DNA of 64,000 nucleotides, from contig NZ_AUMH01000003.1 in assembly GCF_000430585.1 (NCBI RefSeq), positions 1-64,000 on the forward strand, written 5' to 3'. Below, one piece after another: positions 1 through 8,500 of the stretch. Position numbers and translations under genes: made by a program. The notes beneath the pieces are model-generated. The model was not told where the DNA came from, made no database searches, and was given only the letters and a program-made list of their open reading frames with translations. Positions within the stretch are counted from its first letter, which is position 1. Each line of letters opens with the position of its first letter. This DNA comes from Alicyclobacillus herbarius DSM 13609 (GTDB taxonomy: Bacteria; Bacillota; Bacilli; Alicyclobacillales; Alicyclobacillaceae).

Positions 1-1
1 C

Positions 2-163
2 TCCGTGATCGACATGTTCGAGGGGATCTGCACGATGGATATTGAAATTCATGGTGAACGCCATCGAATCACCAATACCCATCTTGAGCCACAGTTGGAA
101 CGGGTACTGTCTTTCCTGGATATGGACCTGAGCATCTTTGGAGTTGCGAAAAAATCGGCCTGA
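2..163 (+). CDS. C-terminal fragment, possibly a transposase (5' partial)
   Basis: An open frame enters from the left window edge and stops at TGA 161-163, giving about 53 residues that end in GVAKKSA. The visible part has a short beta-rich stretch followed by a hydrophobic helix (RVLSFLDMDLSIFG). The style loosely resembles the tail of IS1634/IS4-type transposases, but no catalytic residue lies inside the window, so the family is a guess. The neighbouring sequence also carries a transposase and a truncated recombinase, which fits a mobile-element graveyard. It could equally be the end of an unrelated gene. Confidence 0.35.
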   Translation, partial: SVIDMFEGICTMDIEIHGERHRITNTHLEPQLERVLSFLDMDLSIFGVAKKSA

Positions 164-370
164 TGGGCGATTGCGTCAGCACGCCCGGCGTTTCCAAATC
201 CGATCAAATTTCCAAATGATCGCACTTTCATAGAACCATATAAAGGGAACGGCGGAGAGCAGGGTTGCTGTATCAAGGCAAGATATTGAGTTTCCAGTCA
301 AGAGCCGATTCTTAGGCGCGGAATCTGTGTCAAAGAATGAGTTGCGTGGATAGGAGAGATCGACACAGAA

Positions 371-407
371 ACAAACCGCCGTCCGTTACAAGCGGACAGC
401 GGTTTGT
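371..407 (-). terminator. Long perfect hairpin downstream of the orphan membrane gene
   Basis: ACAAACCGC (371-379) pairs with GCGGTTTGT (399-407), then after one mismatch GTCCG pairs with CGGAC, leaving a 7-nt loop. It lies 67 bp past the end of the minus-strand gene at 474-971, so it may end that transcript. The T-tract is poor on both strands, so simple intrinsic termination is uncertain. The surrounding gap from 164 to 473 shows no convincing gene on either strand. Confidence 0.45.
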
Positions 408-473
408 TCAAAGGCAACCCCTTGGTCGTCTTGTACAACGATATCCCATTCCAGGAACTTGCGCACCTTCTTT

Positions 474-971
474 TTATTCCGAGAGCAAATGCTTATTTTT
501 CTTCGCCTTTAAACAAAGATAGATCGAGCTCATCAAAAATCCGATCATGGAGCCACCGATCACCGCAACAAGAGTCCATTCGATAATGTGCCCTAATATA
601 TAGGTTAACAATACAGTTCCCCAATTGGCCCAGAAACTTGGTTCCCTATGATTGGAGATACCTAGATAGGGCTGCGTTGAATCTCCAATCGCCAGTTGAA
701 TGACATTGGTTAGATAATAAACGATAACCGCAATACACCACGTCAAGCTGTTTGCTAAAGTCGACAGAATTCGTGAGCGGGAGACTTTCACTTCGTATAG
801 AACAATGGGAACAACGGACACTAACCAAAGGCCAACCGTCAACACAAATCCAACAGTGTTCCCCCAAAAACGGGAATCAATCCGCCAATATGTCAGGAAA
901 TTGGGAAAATAAAAGTCAAAGACACCAAATAGAATCCCTACGATAATATAGATGTACCATCGTCTTTTCAT
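474..971 (-). CDS. Hypothetical multi-pass membrane protein, 165 aa
   Basis: No family recognised. The protein starts with a basic run (MKRRWY) followed by at least four hydrophobic segments, at about residues 5-22, 38-60, 72-95 and 125-150, and ends in a lysine-rich cytoplasmic-looking tail (KAKKNK). The start at 971 was chosen because a GGGGAGG site sits 9 nt upstream; the in-frame ATGs at 977 and 1001 are either too close to this site or lack one. It stands alone between mobile-element debris and is not part of the conserved gene block, which suggests accessory DNA. A perfect TGTCGAA (0A-box heptamer) at 1015-1021 lies just upstream, but a single 7-mer may be chance. Confidence 0.6.
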   Translation of the reverse strand: MKRRWYIYIIVGILFGVFDFYFPNFLTYWRIDSRFWGNTVGFVLTVGLWLVSVVPIVLYEVKVSRSRILSTLANSLTWCIAVIVYYLTNVIQLAIGDSTQPYLGISNHREPSFWANWGTVLLTYILGHIIEWTLVAVIGGSMIGFLMSSIYLCLKAKKNKHLLSE

Positions 972-1241
972 ACGCATAAACCTCCCCGGTACAGTTTTCA
1001 TTCAACGGGTGTTCTGTCGAATCCCTATCCCTTATCAGTCCAAAAGAACAAGGTCTTTCGCCTTATTGTACTAGCTTTGCATTAACAAGATCTCGGTTTG
1101 TCAAGGGGTTAAGATGTCAGATTTTATAGGCATAAGGTTATGAATGTTCATTGTACTGTCATCCATGTACATGAAAAAGTCTCCTGAAATGAGAAATGAA
1201 CAGGTAGCCCTGTCCAAATCTCATATAGAAGGAGATTATAC

Positions 1242-2462
1242 ATGGACAAGGGTACCACACGATCGGCGTTTGCGGAATACCTTTTCCCGCTCGGCGCCGA
1301 GTCCATACGACAGGAATTGAATCGTCTCAGGTTGGATCGGTATGTGAAGAAGTTCGGGACAGTGCCGTTGATTGGACTCTTCGTGTTTGCCCAAGTTCGC
1401 CAGGTCGGATCGCTTACCGATCTCAGCCTAGAATTGGCGGCGAATGGGGACGTTCAGAACGAACTCGGGTTGAAGTCTATCAGTACAGCGCAGTTGTCCA
1501 GAAGGCTGCGGGATATGCCGCCGGAGTTCATGGATTTCGTCTTCCGCCAATGCGTTCAGCAAATCTATGACCAGGTCGGTATGAGGCGAGCGAATGAAAA
1601 GCTTGGACGAATTCATCTTGTCGACTCATCCACGATCACCATGTGCCTATCTCAGTATCGGTGGGCAGAGTTTCGGAAGACCAAGGCCGGCGTGAAGATG
1701 CATCTGCGCTTGGTCTTCATGGACCGCCAGGTGATCCCCGACAAAGTCATTCTGACCCACGCTCGTCATGCGGACAAGACGAAAATGGATGAGTTGATTG
1801 TCGTGGAAAAGGATGCCCTCAACGTATACGACAGAGGATACGTGGATTACCGCAAGTTCGATGATTATTGCAAGGCCAAAACCCGCTTCGTAACTCGCCT
1901 TAAGGACAATGCGGTCATTCACGAAGTGCTCGAGGAGCGTATGGTGGTGCCAGACTCACCGGTTATTCGAGACGCCTTGGTTTGCTTGGGCAGTTACCCC
2001 AACTACGTGATGGAGTACCCCTTGCGCTTAATCAAGACGACAGACAGCGAAGGTAACCCCGTCACGATTCTCAGCAACGATGCGAAACTGAGCGCCGAGG
2101 AAATCTGCGACGTTTATCGCTGGAGATGGCAAATCGAGCTTTTTTTCAAATGGGTCAAGCAGCACCTGGTACTCAAACACCTTTATGGCAAAAGCGAAGC
2201 GGCTGTGTATAACCAACTGCGCCTTGCGTTGATCACGTACTGGCTCTTGGTCCTCATGCAGTTGAAGGCGGCACACCGAGGCAAACTGCTGGAGGTCTAC
2301 AAATGTATACGACTTTACTGGGACAAGGACTTCGCAGAGTTTGTACGGGCCTTGTATAAGAGGCCAAGCCGAACATCCCGAGGTCAACGAAGATCACAGA
2401 CGGAGCGCAATGGGACGATCACCCATTTAATCAGCGAACCCGGACATGCCAGGTGGGCCTGA
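1242..2462 (+). CDS. IS4-family DDE transposase, C-terminus replaced at junction
   Basis: Transposase of the IS4 group, catalysing cut-and-paste movement through a DDE triad. The residues can be seen in order: first Asp in VDSSTI (about residue 127), second Asp in YDRGYVDY, and Glu in the diagnostic Y-x2-R-x3-E-x6-K signature YRWRWQIELFFKWVK (about residues 291-305). The AGGAG ribosome site at 1229-1234 precedes ATG 1242. The length of 406 aa is near normal, but the last 30 residues run directly into the next gene, a truncated recombinase. I could not find a matching right terminal inverted repeat, so the element looks broken at its 3' end even though the catalytic core is intact. Confidence 0.88.
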   Translation: MDKGTTRSAFAEYLFPLGAESIRQELNRLRLDRYVKKFGTVPLIGLFVFAQVRQVGSLTDLSLELAANGDVQNELGLKSISTAQLSRRLRDMPPEFMDFVFRQCVQQIYDQVGMRRANEKLGRIHLVDSSTITMCLSQYRWAEFRKTKAGVKMHLRLVFMDRQVIPDKVILTHARHADKTKMDELIVVEKDALNVYDRGYVDYRKFDDYCKAKTRFVTRLKDNAVIHEVLEERMVVPDSPVIRDALVCLGSYPNYVMEYPLRLIKTTDSEGNPVTILSNDAKLSAEEICDVYRWRWQIELFFKWVKQHLVLKHLYGKSEAAVYNQLRLALITYWLLVLMQLKAAHRGKLLEVYKCIRLYWDKDFAEFVRALYKRPSRTSRGQRRSQTERNGTITHLISEPGHARWA

Positions 2463-3265
2463 AGGCCACCACCATCAACAACGAACGACGGTATCTGGGT
2501 GCATTCTTCCATTACCTCGTCCGAAAGGGTATTTTGCCCGTATCTCCAGTGGCAAACATCGGGAAGATCCGAGAAGACGAGACTGGCTACGGCAGTGTCC
2601 CAGATCCAAGCGAGATCTGGCGGCTCATCCAACAACCCAATCGGCAGACTTTTTCGGGGTACCGGGACGCCACCTTGATCCAAGTTCTTGTCGATATCGG
2701 CATGCGTATCAGCCAATGCTTGGCGCTGCGAGTTGAAGACGTAGACACCAGTCAGCGCATCATCCGCGTCCGGCCAGAGATCAACAAGACCAAACAAGGT
2801 CGTAACATGGTCATTACGGAGGGCACCGCCTATATGCTCAGCGTCCTGATTCGATCCATGGCACCCGTCACCTCGGAAGACTTACCCTGGCTGTGGATTA
2901 CGGATGAAGGGACGAATCTCACTTACACGGCCTTCATCAAGCAACTGCACAAATACGCACGAATGGCAGGACTTGACCCGAAACACATCAGCCCACACAT
3001 CCTCCGACACTACAGCGCCGTTCAGCACTGCCGGAACGGTGCCACGTTGGAGCAGGTTCAGGCACTGCTGGGTCACAAAAATATCCAGACCACGATGCGG
3101 TATTTACGAGGCTATAAACACGATCTACGAGAAATCAATAATCGGTACAGTCCAGCACATGACCTCATCCAGAAGCCAGGACGTAAGCCCGGAAAACGGA
3201 AAATCACTTGGACAGGCGATGCACCGCTTATGTTCTCGGATTACCTCTCTCCCGACAATCCATAA
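2453..3265 (+). CDS. Tyrosine recombinase/integrase, N-terminally truncated
   Basis: Site-specific recombinase of the phage-integrase (XerC/D-like) family. The catalytic set is present: Arg in GMRISQ (about residue 84), HxxR in SPHILRH, the second His in LLGHKN, and the nucleophile Tyr in TTMRYLR. The N-terminal SAM-like core-binding domain is shortened: the GTG start at 2453 begins just before the typical TINNERR helix. The same frame stays open upstream with plausible integrase sequence (WDDHPFNQRTRTCQ), overlapping the transposase end, so the original start was probably lost when the two elements were joined. At 270 aa it is shorter than usual (290-400). Activity is doubtful without the full arm/core-binding region. 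Confidence 0.75.
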   Translation: MGLKATTINNERRYLGAFFHYLVRKGILPVSPVANIGKIREDETGYGSVPDPSEIWRLIQQPNRQTFSGYRDATLIQVLVDIGMRISQCLALRVEDVDTSQRIIRVRPEINKTKQGRNMVITEGTAYMLSVLIRSMAPVTSEDLPWLWITDEGTNLTYTAFIKQLHKYARMAGLDPKHISPHILRHYSAVQHCRNGATLEQVQALLGHKNIQTTMRYLRGYKHDLREINNRYSPAHDLIQKPGRKPGKRKITWTGDAPLMFSDYLSPDNP

Positions 3266-3279
3266 CATGAACGAGAAAT

Positions 3280-3318
3280 GAACCACTCCATCACCTCGGG
3301 ATGGGGTGGTTCGTTTTT
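3280..3318 (+). terminator. Rho-independent terminator after the recombinase
   Basis: GAACCACTCCATC (3280-3292) pairs with GATGGGGTGGTTC (3300-3312) around a short loop, with one G-T pair, followed by a TTTTT tract at 3314-3318. It sits 15 bp after the recombinase stop codon. Confidence 0.8.
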
Positions 3319-3355
3319 ACGGCTACGAGCAAACGCCGTTCACGATCTTGGGCAT

Positions 3356-3384
3356 TTGACAGAGACATTCCGCTGATGTAATAT
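3356..3384 (+). promoter_or_regulatory. Strong sigma-A promoter with no gene behind it
   Basis: TTGACA (3356-3361), exactly 17 bp, then TAATAT (3379-3384). An AAAGGAG site at 3400-3406 precedes GTG 3411, but that frame stops after four codons (TAG 3423). A second frame from GTG 3425 reads gene-like for about 25 codons (KFIGIHPEDPEVLQ) before meeting the convergent spo0A end. It looks like the surviving front end of a deleted gene. Confidence 0.6.
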
Positions 3385-3516
3385 TTCCCTAAATTGAAAG
3401 AAAGGAGTTTGTGGCCATCGTGTAGTGAAGTTCATTGGAATTCATCCAGAAGATCCAGAGGTACTCCAAAACGATTTTCTGATACCATCTCCCAAAAACC
3501 CTTGGCCCATCAACCC

Positions 3517-4368
3517 TTACCCCACCTTATATTCAATCCGCAGCTTGTCCGCAATCATAGCAATAAATTCGCTATTGGTGGGTTTTGTGCGGGCAGCGCT
3601 TACCGTGTACCCAAACACGTTTCGAATCGCTTCCATGTTTCCGCGTCCCCACGCCACTTCAATCGAATGTCGGATAGCGCGCTCAACCCGAGATGGCGTG
3701 GTTTTGTAGCGTTCCGCAATCTGTGGATACAGCACCTTTGTGATGGAGCCGAGGATCTCGACATCGCGAAAGACAATAGCAATGGCTTCGCGCAGATAGT
3801 GATATCCCTTGATGTGGGCCGGTACACCAATCTCATGAATAATCTGCGTAATGGCCGCGTCCAGGGCATGGCGTGAAATCGGCGAATCTTCTTGAGCTTC
3901 CGATTGGGTGGTGACGTGTACACCACCCCTCCCGACGTTCATCGCTGTGGACGCTCCCGGCAGAGCTGGGGCCTGTGCGGTCGCTGCGACGGCCGCGGGT
4001 GCACAGACCTGACGAATTCGTTCCACCAGCACGGGCATGTCAAATGGTTTCAACACGAAGTACGAGACGCCCAATTCCGCCGCACGCCGCGTAACAGACT
4101 CTTGCCCAAAGGCCGTCAACATAATCACTTTGGGTAAACGGTCTCCACTCTTTACCAACCCCTCCAAAGCGCCTAGACCATCTAAGACCGGCATAATGAT
4201 ATCAAGGATGAGGACGTCTGGCTGGTGTTCACGCACGAGCTTCAACACATCGTTGCCATTATAAGCCAAGCCACAGACGGTCATATCCTCTTGGCTTGAA
4301 ATGTACTCATTCAACAATTCCGCAAAATCCCGGTTATCATCGGCAATCAATACACGAAACGCTGCCAC
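3517..4368 (-). CDS. spo0A: Stage 0 sporulation response regulator Spo0A
   Basis: Master transcription factor of sporulation and the end point of the phosphorelay. The N-terminal receiver domain (residues 4-120) has the acidic pair D10/D11, phospho-acceptor D56 in LILDIIMP, conserved Thr in MLTAFG and Lys in LKPFD. The C-terminal Spo0A DNA-binding domain spans about residues 165-283, with the recognition region around [15 protein letters not shown]. The 283 aa length exceeds the usual 260-270 because of an Ala-rich linker at about 122-150. The start is GTG at 4368, 9 nt after GGAGG. It lies directly downstream of spoIVB, as in Bacillus, and has its own sigma-H promoter and 0A boxes in the end of spoIVB, implying autoregulation. 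Spo0B, its phosphate donor, is encoded at 40.8 kb. Confidence 0.97.
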   Translation of the reverse strand: MAAFRVLIADDNRDFAELLNEYISSQEDMTVCGLAYNGNDVLKLVREHQPDVLILDIIMPVLDGLGALEGLVKSGDRLPKVIMLTAFGQESVTRRAAELGVSYFVLKPFDMPVLVERIRQVCAPAAVAATAQAPALPGASTAMNVGRGGVHVTTQSEAQEDSPISRHALDAAITQIIHEIGVPAHIKGYHYLREAIAIVFRDVEILGSITKVLYPQIAERYKTTPSRVERAIRHSIEVAWGRGNMEAIRNVFGYTVSAARTKPTNSEFIAMIADKLRIEYKVG

Positions 4369-4403
4369 TCAGCAATTCCTCCCCACTTAACTGTCGGTTT
4401 TTG

Positions 4404-4432
4404 TTATTCGACATGTCCAGCGGATGTCCTGC
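4404..4432 (-). promoter_or_regulatory. Sigma-H promoter of spo0A
   Basis: Reading the minus strand, GCAGGACAT (4432-4424) matches the sigma-H -35 consensus RnAGGAwwW. After 11 bp, GTCGAATAA (4412-4404) matches the -10 consensus RnnGAATww exactly. Transcription would begin about 25-30 nt before the spo0A start. The -10 overlaps both an 0A box and the stop codon of spoIVB. Confidence 0.75.
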
Positions 4433-5795
4433 CGAAGGTTTCTGAATAGTTTTCGCGCGAAAGAAAGTTCATTCGACATGATTCGACAAAACGAGAGGGC
4501 GAGAAAGCCGCTTGGATTTCCTTCCCGTCCTCCTCGCCCTCACTTTGACATTCTTGCATCATCCACCGAGCATACACTCCATATCCCCGTGTGGGGTCCG
4601 ACACAAATACGTGCGTGACCGCGCCAATCAGTCGACCGTCCTGAAGAATCGGACTACCACTCATCCCCTGTACAATTCCGCCCGTCAGTTTCAACAAACG
4701 GGGATCAGTTACGCGAATGACCATGCTCTTTGTCGCTGGATGGGTTTGTGACTGTATGTTTTCAACCTGTACCTGGAACGCTTCCACAGTTTCGCCGGAA
4801 ACGACCGTTAAGAGTTGAGCGGGTCCATCATGAATTTGCGAAGGTAACGCGACAGGCACTTCATGTTGTAAATACAAATTTGGGGGTGGTGCTTGCATGT
4901 TGCCAAAGATACCGAATGCCGTGTTTTTATCGATCTCGCCGATAGGTGTCGTCGGGGAGACAAAACGACCTCGCTTCTCGCCGGGGTGACCTGCGGTTCC
5001 CTTAATCATTCCAATCACTTCGGCCGGATACACGGTACCCTGCCCGTCAATCGGCTGACCGGTATCCACGTCCGTGATAATGTGACCTAGGGCGCCAAAC
5101 CGGTGGTGATCCGGATCGTAAAAGGTTAATGTGCCAACGCCAGAGGTACGGTCGCGTACAAACAACCCGAGACGTTCTCGGCCCGTCTTGTCTTGTACCG
5201 GTTGCACGCGCACCGTTCGCACTTGTCCATGACGGCGAATCGTCAAGGTTAACACATCTCTCGGAGCGACACGTGCCAACAGACGCTGCAGGTCGTCGGC
5301 ACTGGTCAAGGGCACGCCGTTTAGACGTTCGATGACATCCCCAATTTCGACGTGCGACTGCGCTGCCGGAGAGTTCTGGCCTCCGACGTGCTGATAACCA
5401 ATGACCATGACGCCATGCGACTTCATGCGAATGCCCACCGATTGCCCGCCCACGTAAACGATCTGTTGCGGGACAACCTCGACGCGCACAGCCTTCCAGG
5501 GAAGGATGCTAAAAACCTTCGTCGAGACATAGGCCTCTCCGAGACGTTTACCAATCAATGAAAATACGGCGGGACGCTGTTTCGTCTGGACATCCGCTTC
5601 CACGACACGCGGATCGGACGAATTCACACGAAAGGTTTTCCACCCGACGACGACATCGGCCCGATCACCCAGCGGCAGCCAAACCTCTGAAGGGGACTCT
5701 GTCAACTGACGAACCGGCGGCGACAGACAAACCGCCAGGACAGTTATAGCCAGCAACACGCGCCACCACGAGCATAACCTGCGTCTGAACTGCAT
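4404..5795 (-). CDS. spoIVB: SpoIVB signalling serine peptidase (S55 family, PDZ)
   Basis: Forespore-secreted protease that cleaves the SpoIVFA regulator and so activates pro-sigma-K processing by SpoIVFB. Residues 1-25 form a basic then hydrophobic signal/anchor segment. A PDZ domain spans about residues 105-185 (IEGDVIERLNG-type region), followed by the S55 peptidase domain with His in GALGHIITD and catalytic Ser in GMSGSPIL. The start at ATG 5795 follows AAGGGGGG at good spacing; the longer in-frame start at 5825 has no site. Length is 463 aa. Its targets SpoIVFA and SpoIVFB are encoded at 42.5-44.4 kb, so the whole signalling pair lies in this window. Confidence 0.95.
   Translation of the reverse strand: MQFRRRLCSWWRVLLAITVLAVCLSPPVRQLTESPSEVWLPLGDRADVVVGWKTFRVNSSDPRVVEADVQTKQRPAVFSLIGKRLGEAYVSTKVFSILPWKAVRVEVVPQQIVYVGGQSVGIRMKSHGVMVIGYQHVGGQNSPAAQSHVEIGDVIERLNGVPLTSADDLQRLLARVAPRDVLTLTIRRHGQVRTVRVQPVQDKTGRERLGLFVRDRTSGVGTLTFYDPDHHRFGALGHIITDVDTGQPIDGQGTVYPAEVIGMIKGTAGHPGEKRGRFVSPTTPIGEIDKNTAFGIFGNMQAPPPNLYLQHEVPVALPSQIHDGPAQLLTVVSGETVEAFQVQVENIQSQTHPATKSMVIRVTDPRLLKLTGGIVQGMSGSPILQDGRLIGAVTHVFVSDPTRGYGVYARWMMQECQSEGEEDGKEIQAAFSPSRFVESCRMNFLSRENYSETFGRTSAGHVE
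4407..4413 (-). promoter_or_regulatory. 0A box (Spo0A-binding heptamer), proximal
   Basis: Perfect TGTCGAA on the minus strand, overlapping the -10 element of the spo0A sigma-H promoter. It is one of three perfect copies within 82 bp. Confidence 0.65.
4472..4488 (-). promoter_or_regulatory. Paired 0A boxes upstream of the spo0A promoter
   Basis: Two perfect TGTCGAA heptamers at 4472-4478 and 4482-4488, whose starts are 10 bp apart (one helical turn), about 40-60 bp upstream of the sigma-H -35. This tandem layout suits cooperative binding of Spo0A~P dimers. The boxes are inside the last codons of spoIVB. Confidence 0.7.
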
Positions 5796-5890
5796 CTTCA
5801 AGCCCCCCTTGACGGCACCTCCCACGGTTCGCTTCGTGGTTGTAAGGTACCCCAGGGGGAGCCCTTTAATGATGCAAAAAACATACCACG

Positions 5891-7591
5891 TCAGGGCGTG
5901 GATGTAGACGCTCCCGTAAAGCCATCCATCAACGCCTGGGCGTGCCGAAAGGCTGTAGCATCCGCCAAGTCCGCCCCGATGAGCCGAGCCACCTCGCCAA
6001 TGCGCCCTTGCATATCTAGGCGCTCGACCACGCTCACCGTGTCGGTCTCCCGTTCTACTTTGCGGATGAGGAAGTGATCAACCGCAGCGGCGGCAATCTG
6101 CGGGGAATGCGTAACGCAGAGAACCTGGCGGCCAGCACCGAGCCGGCGCAGTTGGCTGGCCAGCTTATGAACCGCCGAGCCGCTGACCCCTGTGTCGATC
6201 TCGTCAAAAATTAAGGTTTCCATCTGATCCACATCGGCTAACACGGATTTTATCGCCAACATCGTCCGCGATAACTCTCCACCCGAAGCAATCTTGGACA
6301 ATGGCTTGAGTTCTTCCCCTTTATTGGCGCTAAACAGGAACACCACTTGATCTTTGCCGTGTTCATTGAGGACCGGATCGCCAGTCGTGGCAAGTCGTAC
6401 GCGCACTTCGATGCGAAAACGCGCATGATGCATATCCAATGAGCGCAGAACCTGTTGAATTTCCTCACTCAATCGCTCGGCCGTCTGGACCCGGGCTTGA
6501 TGCAGAGATTCAGCGGCCGCTGCAAGCTCACGCCAGCATACATCTCGCCGCTCCGCCAATTCCGCGAGTTGCTCCTCATGACTCTGCAGGCGCTCGCGTT
6601 CCTGAACAATTTGCTCATAATAGCGGAGAATATCAACCTCGGTGGCCCCGTATTTCCGTTCCAGGGCGCGGATCTCAGCCAAGCGGTTTTCGGTTCTTTC
6701 CAATTCCTCCGGATCCGCATCCAATTGGTGGCCAAACCGGGACAGAGCATGTACAGCCTCTTCCGCGTGCACCTGCGCCGTCTCCAAGAGCGTCACGGTC
6801 TCCTGCAATTCGGTCGCAAACTGTGAAGCCGCCGCCACCTGTTCGCGAGCTTCGGCGAGCGCGGAAACCGCCCCCGGGCCCCCTTCCAAGAGTTCTAAAG
6901 ACTGTTGCACGCCACGATAGATTTTGTCCAAATTTTGCAAACGCGCACGACGCGCCCTCAGGTCGTCCTCTTCTCCCGGAGAAATACGCGCCTGCTCAAT
7001 CTCCTCGATTTGGAAGTTCAAAATGTCGAGCCGTCGAGCCCGCTCCTGTTCATCCATCTGCGCATTCCGCCAGGCTGCATCCGCTTCTCGCCAAGCCGCG
7101 TAGGCCGTTCGCATCCGTTCCAATGCTTCAGTATGCCCACCGTATAAATCCAATACGCGCATCTGCTCCTCGGCGCGGACCAGCCCTTGATGCTCATGCT
7201 GCCCGTGCTGCTGCACCAGTTTCGAACCGAGTTCCCGCAGCATCTGAACGGTGGCCAGACGACCGTTGATGCGACACACGTTTCTTCCCGAACGGTGAAT
7301 CGTACGCGACACGAGAATCGGATCGTCCGGCTCCTCCGCAATCCCCCAATCGGCTAACAACTCCCGCACCTCGGCGCGAGTGGTGTCAAATAGCGCCTCG
7401 ACGATGGCGTCGTCGCACCCGGTACGAATCCAATCCACGCTCGCCCGATTCCCCAACAACAGACCAATGCTATCGAGAAGAATAGATTTCCCAGAGCCCG
7501 TTTCCCCGGTAAACACGGTCAATCCAGAACGCAGATTCAAATGCAGCGATTCAATGAGGGCAATCCGCTGAATGGACAGTTCTAACAACAT
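5891..7591 (-). CDS. recN: DNA repair protein RecN
   Basis: SMC-like ATPase that helps recruit and process DNA ends in double-strand break repair. Walker A GETGSGKS lies at about residues 29-36. Coiled-coil arms rich in Glu, Gln, Ala and Arg occupy about residues 150-360, and the C-terminal half has the ABC signature (SGGELSRTMLAIK) and Walker B (LIFDEIDTGVSG). Length 566 aa is typical. The start at ATG 7591 follows GGGGGG with about 9 nt spacing. nadK ends 24 bp upstream, so the two are probably co-transcribed. In Bacillus, ahrC/argR sits just upstream of recN; here there is none. Confidence 0.97.
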   Translation of the reverse strand: MLLELSIQRIALIESLHLNLRSGLTVFTGETGSGKSILLDSIGLLLGNRASVDWIRTGCDDAIVEALFDTTRAEVRELLADWGIAEEPDDPILVSRTIHRSGRNVCRINGRLATVQMLRELGSKLVQQHGQHEHQGLVRAEEQMRVLDLYGGHTEALERMRTAYAAWREADAAWRNAQMDEQERARRLDILNFQIEEIEQARISPGEEDDLRARRARLQNLDKIYRGVQQSLELLEGGPGAVSALAEAREQVAAASQFATELQETVTLLETAQVHAEEAVHALSRFGHQLDADPEELERTENRLAEIRALERKYGATEVDILRYYEQIVQERERLQSHEEQLAELAERRDVCWRELAAAAESLHQARVQTAERLSEEIQQVLRSLDMHHARFRIEVRVRLATTGDPVLNEHGKDQVVFLFSANKGEELKPLSKIASGGELSRTMLAIKSVLADVDQMETLIFDEIDTGVSGSAVHKLASQLRRLGAGRQVLCVTHSPQIAAAAVDHFLIRKVERETDTVSVVERLDMQGRIGEVARLIGADLADATAFRHAQALMDGFTGASTSTP

Positions 7592-7615
7592 GAACGTTCA
7601 TTCCCCCCGTCGCCA

Positions 7616-8467
7616 TCACCGGTTTCCTTCCCCGCCATGCAGCTTCGTGCGCAAAACCGAGAAAAACTCACGATCCCGCCATTTCACAAGCACCGCATCC
7701 GCAGGGGAGCGACGAATGTCCACCGCGTCGCCGGGCTGTAACCGCACGCTCACCTGCCCGTCAACCGTCATGACCAGGTCTTCATGGGCGGCATGCGCAA
7801 CGAGGTGAATGTGTTGCGTATCATCGACCACGCAGGGGCGCGTAGAGAGTGTGTGGGGACAAATCGGCGTGATGAGAATCACGGACAGATGGGGACAGAC
7901 AATCGGGCCACCACAGGACAAGGAGTACCCGGTCGATCCAGTCGGTGTTGAAATGATGACCCCATCGCCGCTGTACGAGTCTAAGAACACGCCATCCACG
8001 TAGGTATCCACCGTAACCATGTGGCCGAACGCGGCCTTGGCGACGCCAACCTCGTTTAGGGCGACCATGCGTTCAAATTCCTTGCCATCGCGAGAGACGT
8101 TGGCTTCTAACATTAATCGATTTTCCAAATCGTAATCCCGGTGAACCAGGCGATGGACGATGTCATCTAGGTCCGCGGGTTCGGCTTCGGTCAGAAACCC
8201 GAGGCGTCCCATATTGATACCTAACAGGGGGACGTTTCGACCCACCAGTTCTCGAGCCACGCCCAGCAGTGTACCGTCACCGCCCAGTACGCACACCAGC
8301 TCTGCCTGAGCGAGGTGAGAACGTACCGATTCTGGCCATCCTCGATTGATGGCTATCTTCTCGCTGTATACGTTAAGCCCACTGGACTCAAGCCGCCGCG
8401 CCAAGGCGGATTGCACATCCAGTGCGCGTGGTTTGTTTGGGTTGGCCACAACCGCAATCGTTCTCAT
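7616..8467 (-). CDS. nadK: NAD kinase
   Basis: Phosphorylates NAD to NADP using ATP or polyphosphate. The family motifs are visible: GGDG in CVLGGDGTLLGVA (about residues 61-64), the NE motif in ALNEVGVAK, and the substrate loop STPTGSTGYSLSCGGP (about residues 173-188). Length 283 aa is normal. It is in the slot between tlyA and recN that often holds an NAD kinase in bacilli. A single hydrophobic-looking membrane protein gene lies between it and tlyA. Catalytic residues look complete. Confidence 0.95.
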   Translation of the reverse strand: MRTIAVVANPNKPRALDVQSALARRLESSGLNVYSEKIAINRGWPESVRSHLAQAELVCVLGGDGTLLGVARELVGRNVPLLGINMGRLGFLTEAEPADLDDIVHRLVHRDYDLENRLMLEANVSRDGKEFERMVALNEVGVAKAAFGHMVTVDTYVDGVFLDSYSGDGVIISTPTGSTGYSLSCGGPIVCPHLSVILITPICPHTLSTRPCVVDDTQHIHLVAHAAHEDLVMTVDGQVSVRLQPGDAVDIRRSPADAVLVKWRDREFFSVLRTKLHGGEGNR

Positions 8468-8500
8468 TGCCGGTCCCTCCTCGTCAGGTCCTCCGCCGCC

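Noticed and set aside
1015..1021. Single TGTCGAA (0A box) upstream of the orphan membrane gene
   Set aside because: An isolated 7-mer is expected several times by chance in 64 kb and there is no paired copy.
6439..7269. 276-aa open frame on the plus strand opposite recN
   Set aside because: Pro/Arg/Ser-rich composition with no domain; it is the antisense shadow of the recN coding frame in GC-rich DNA.
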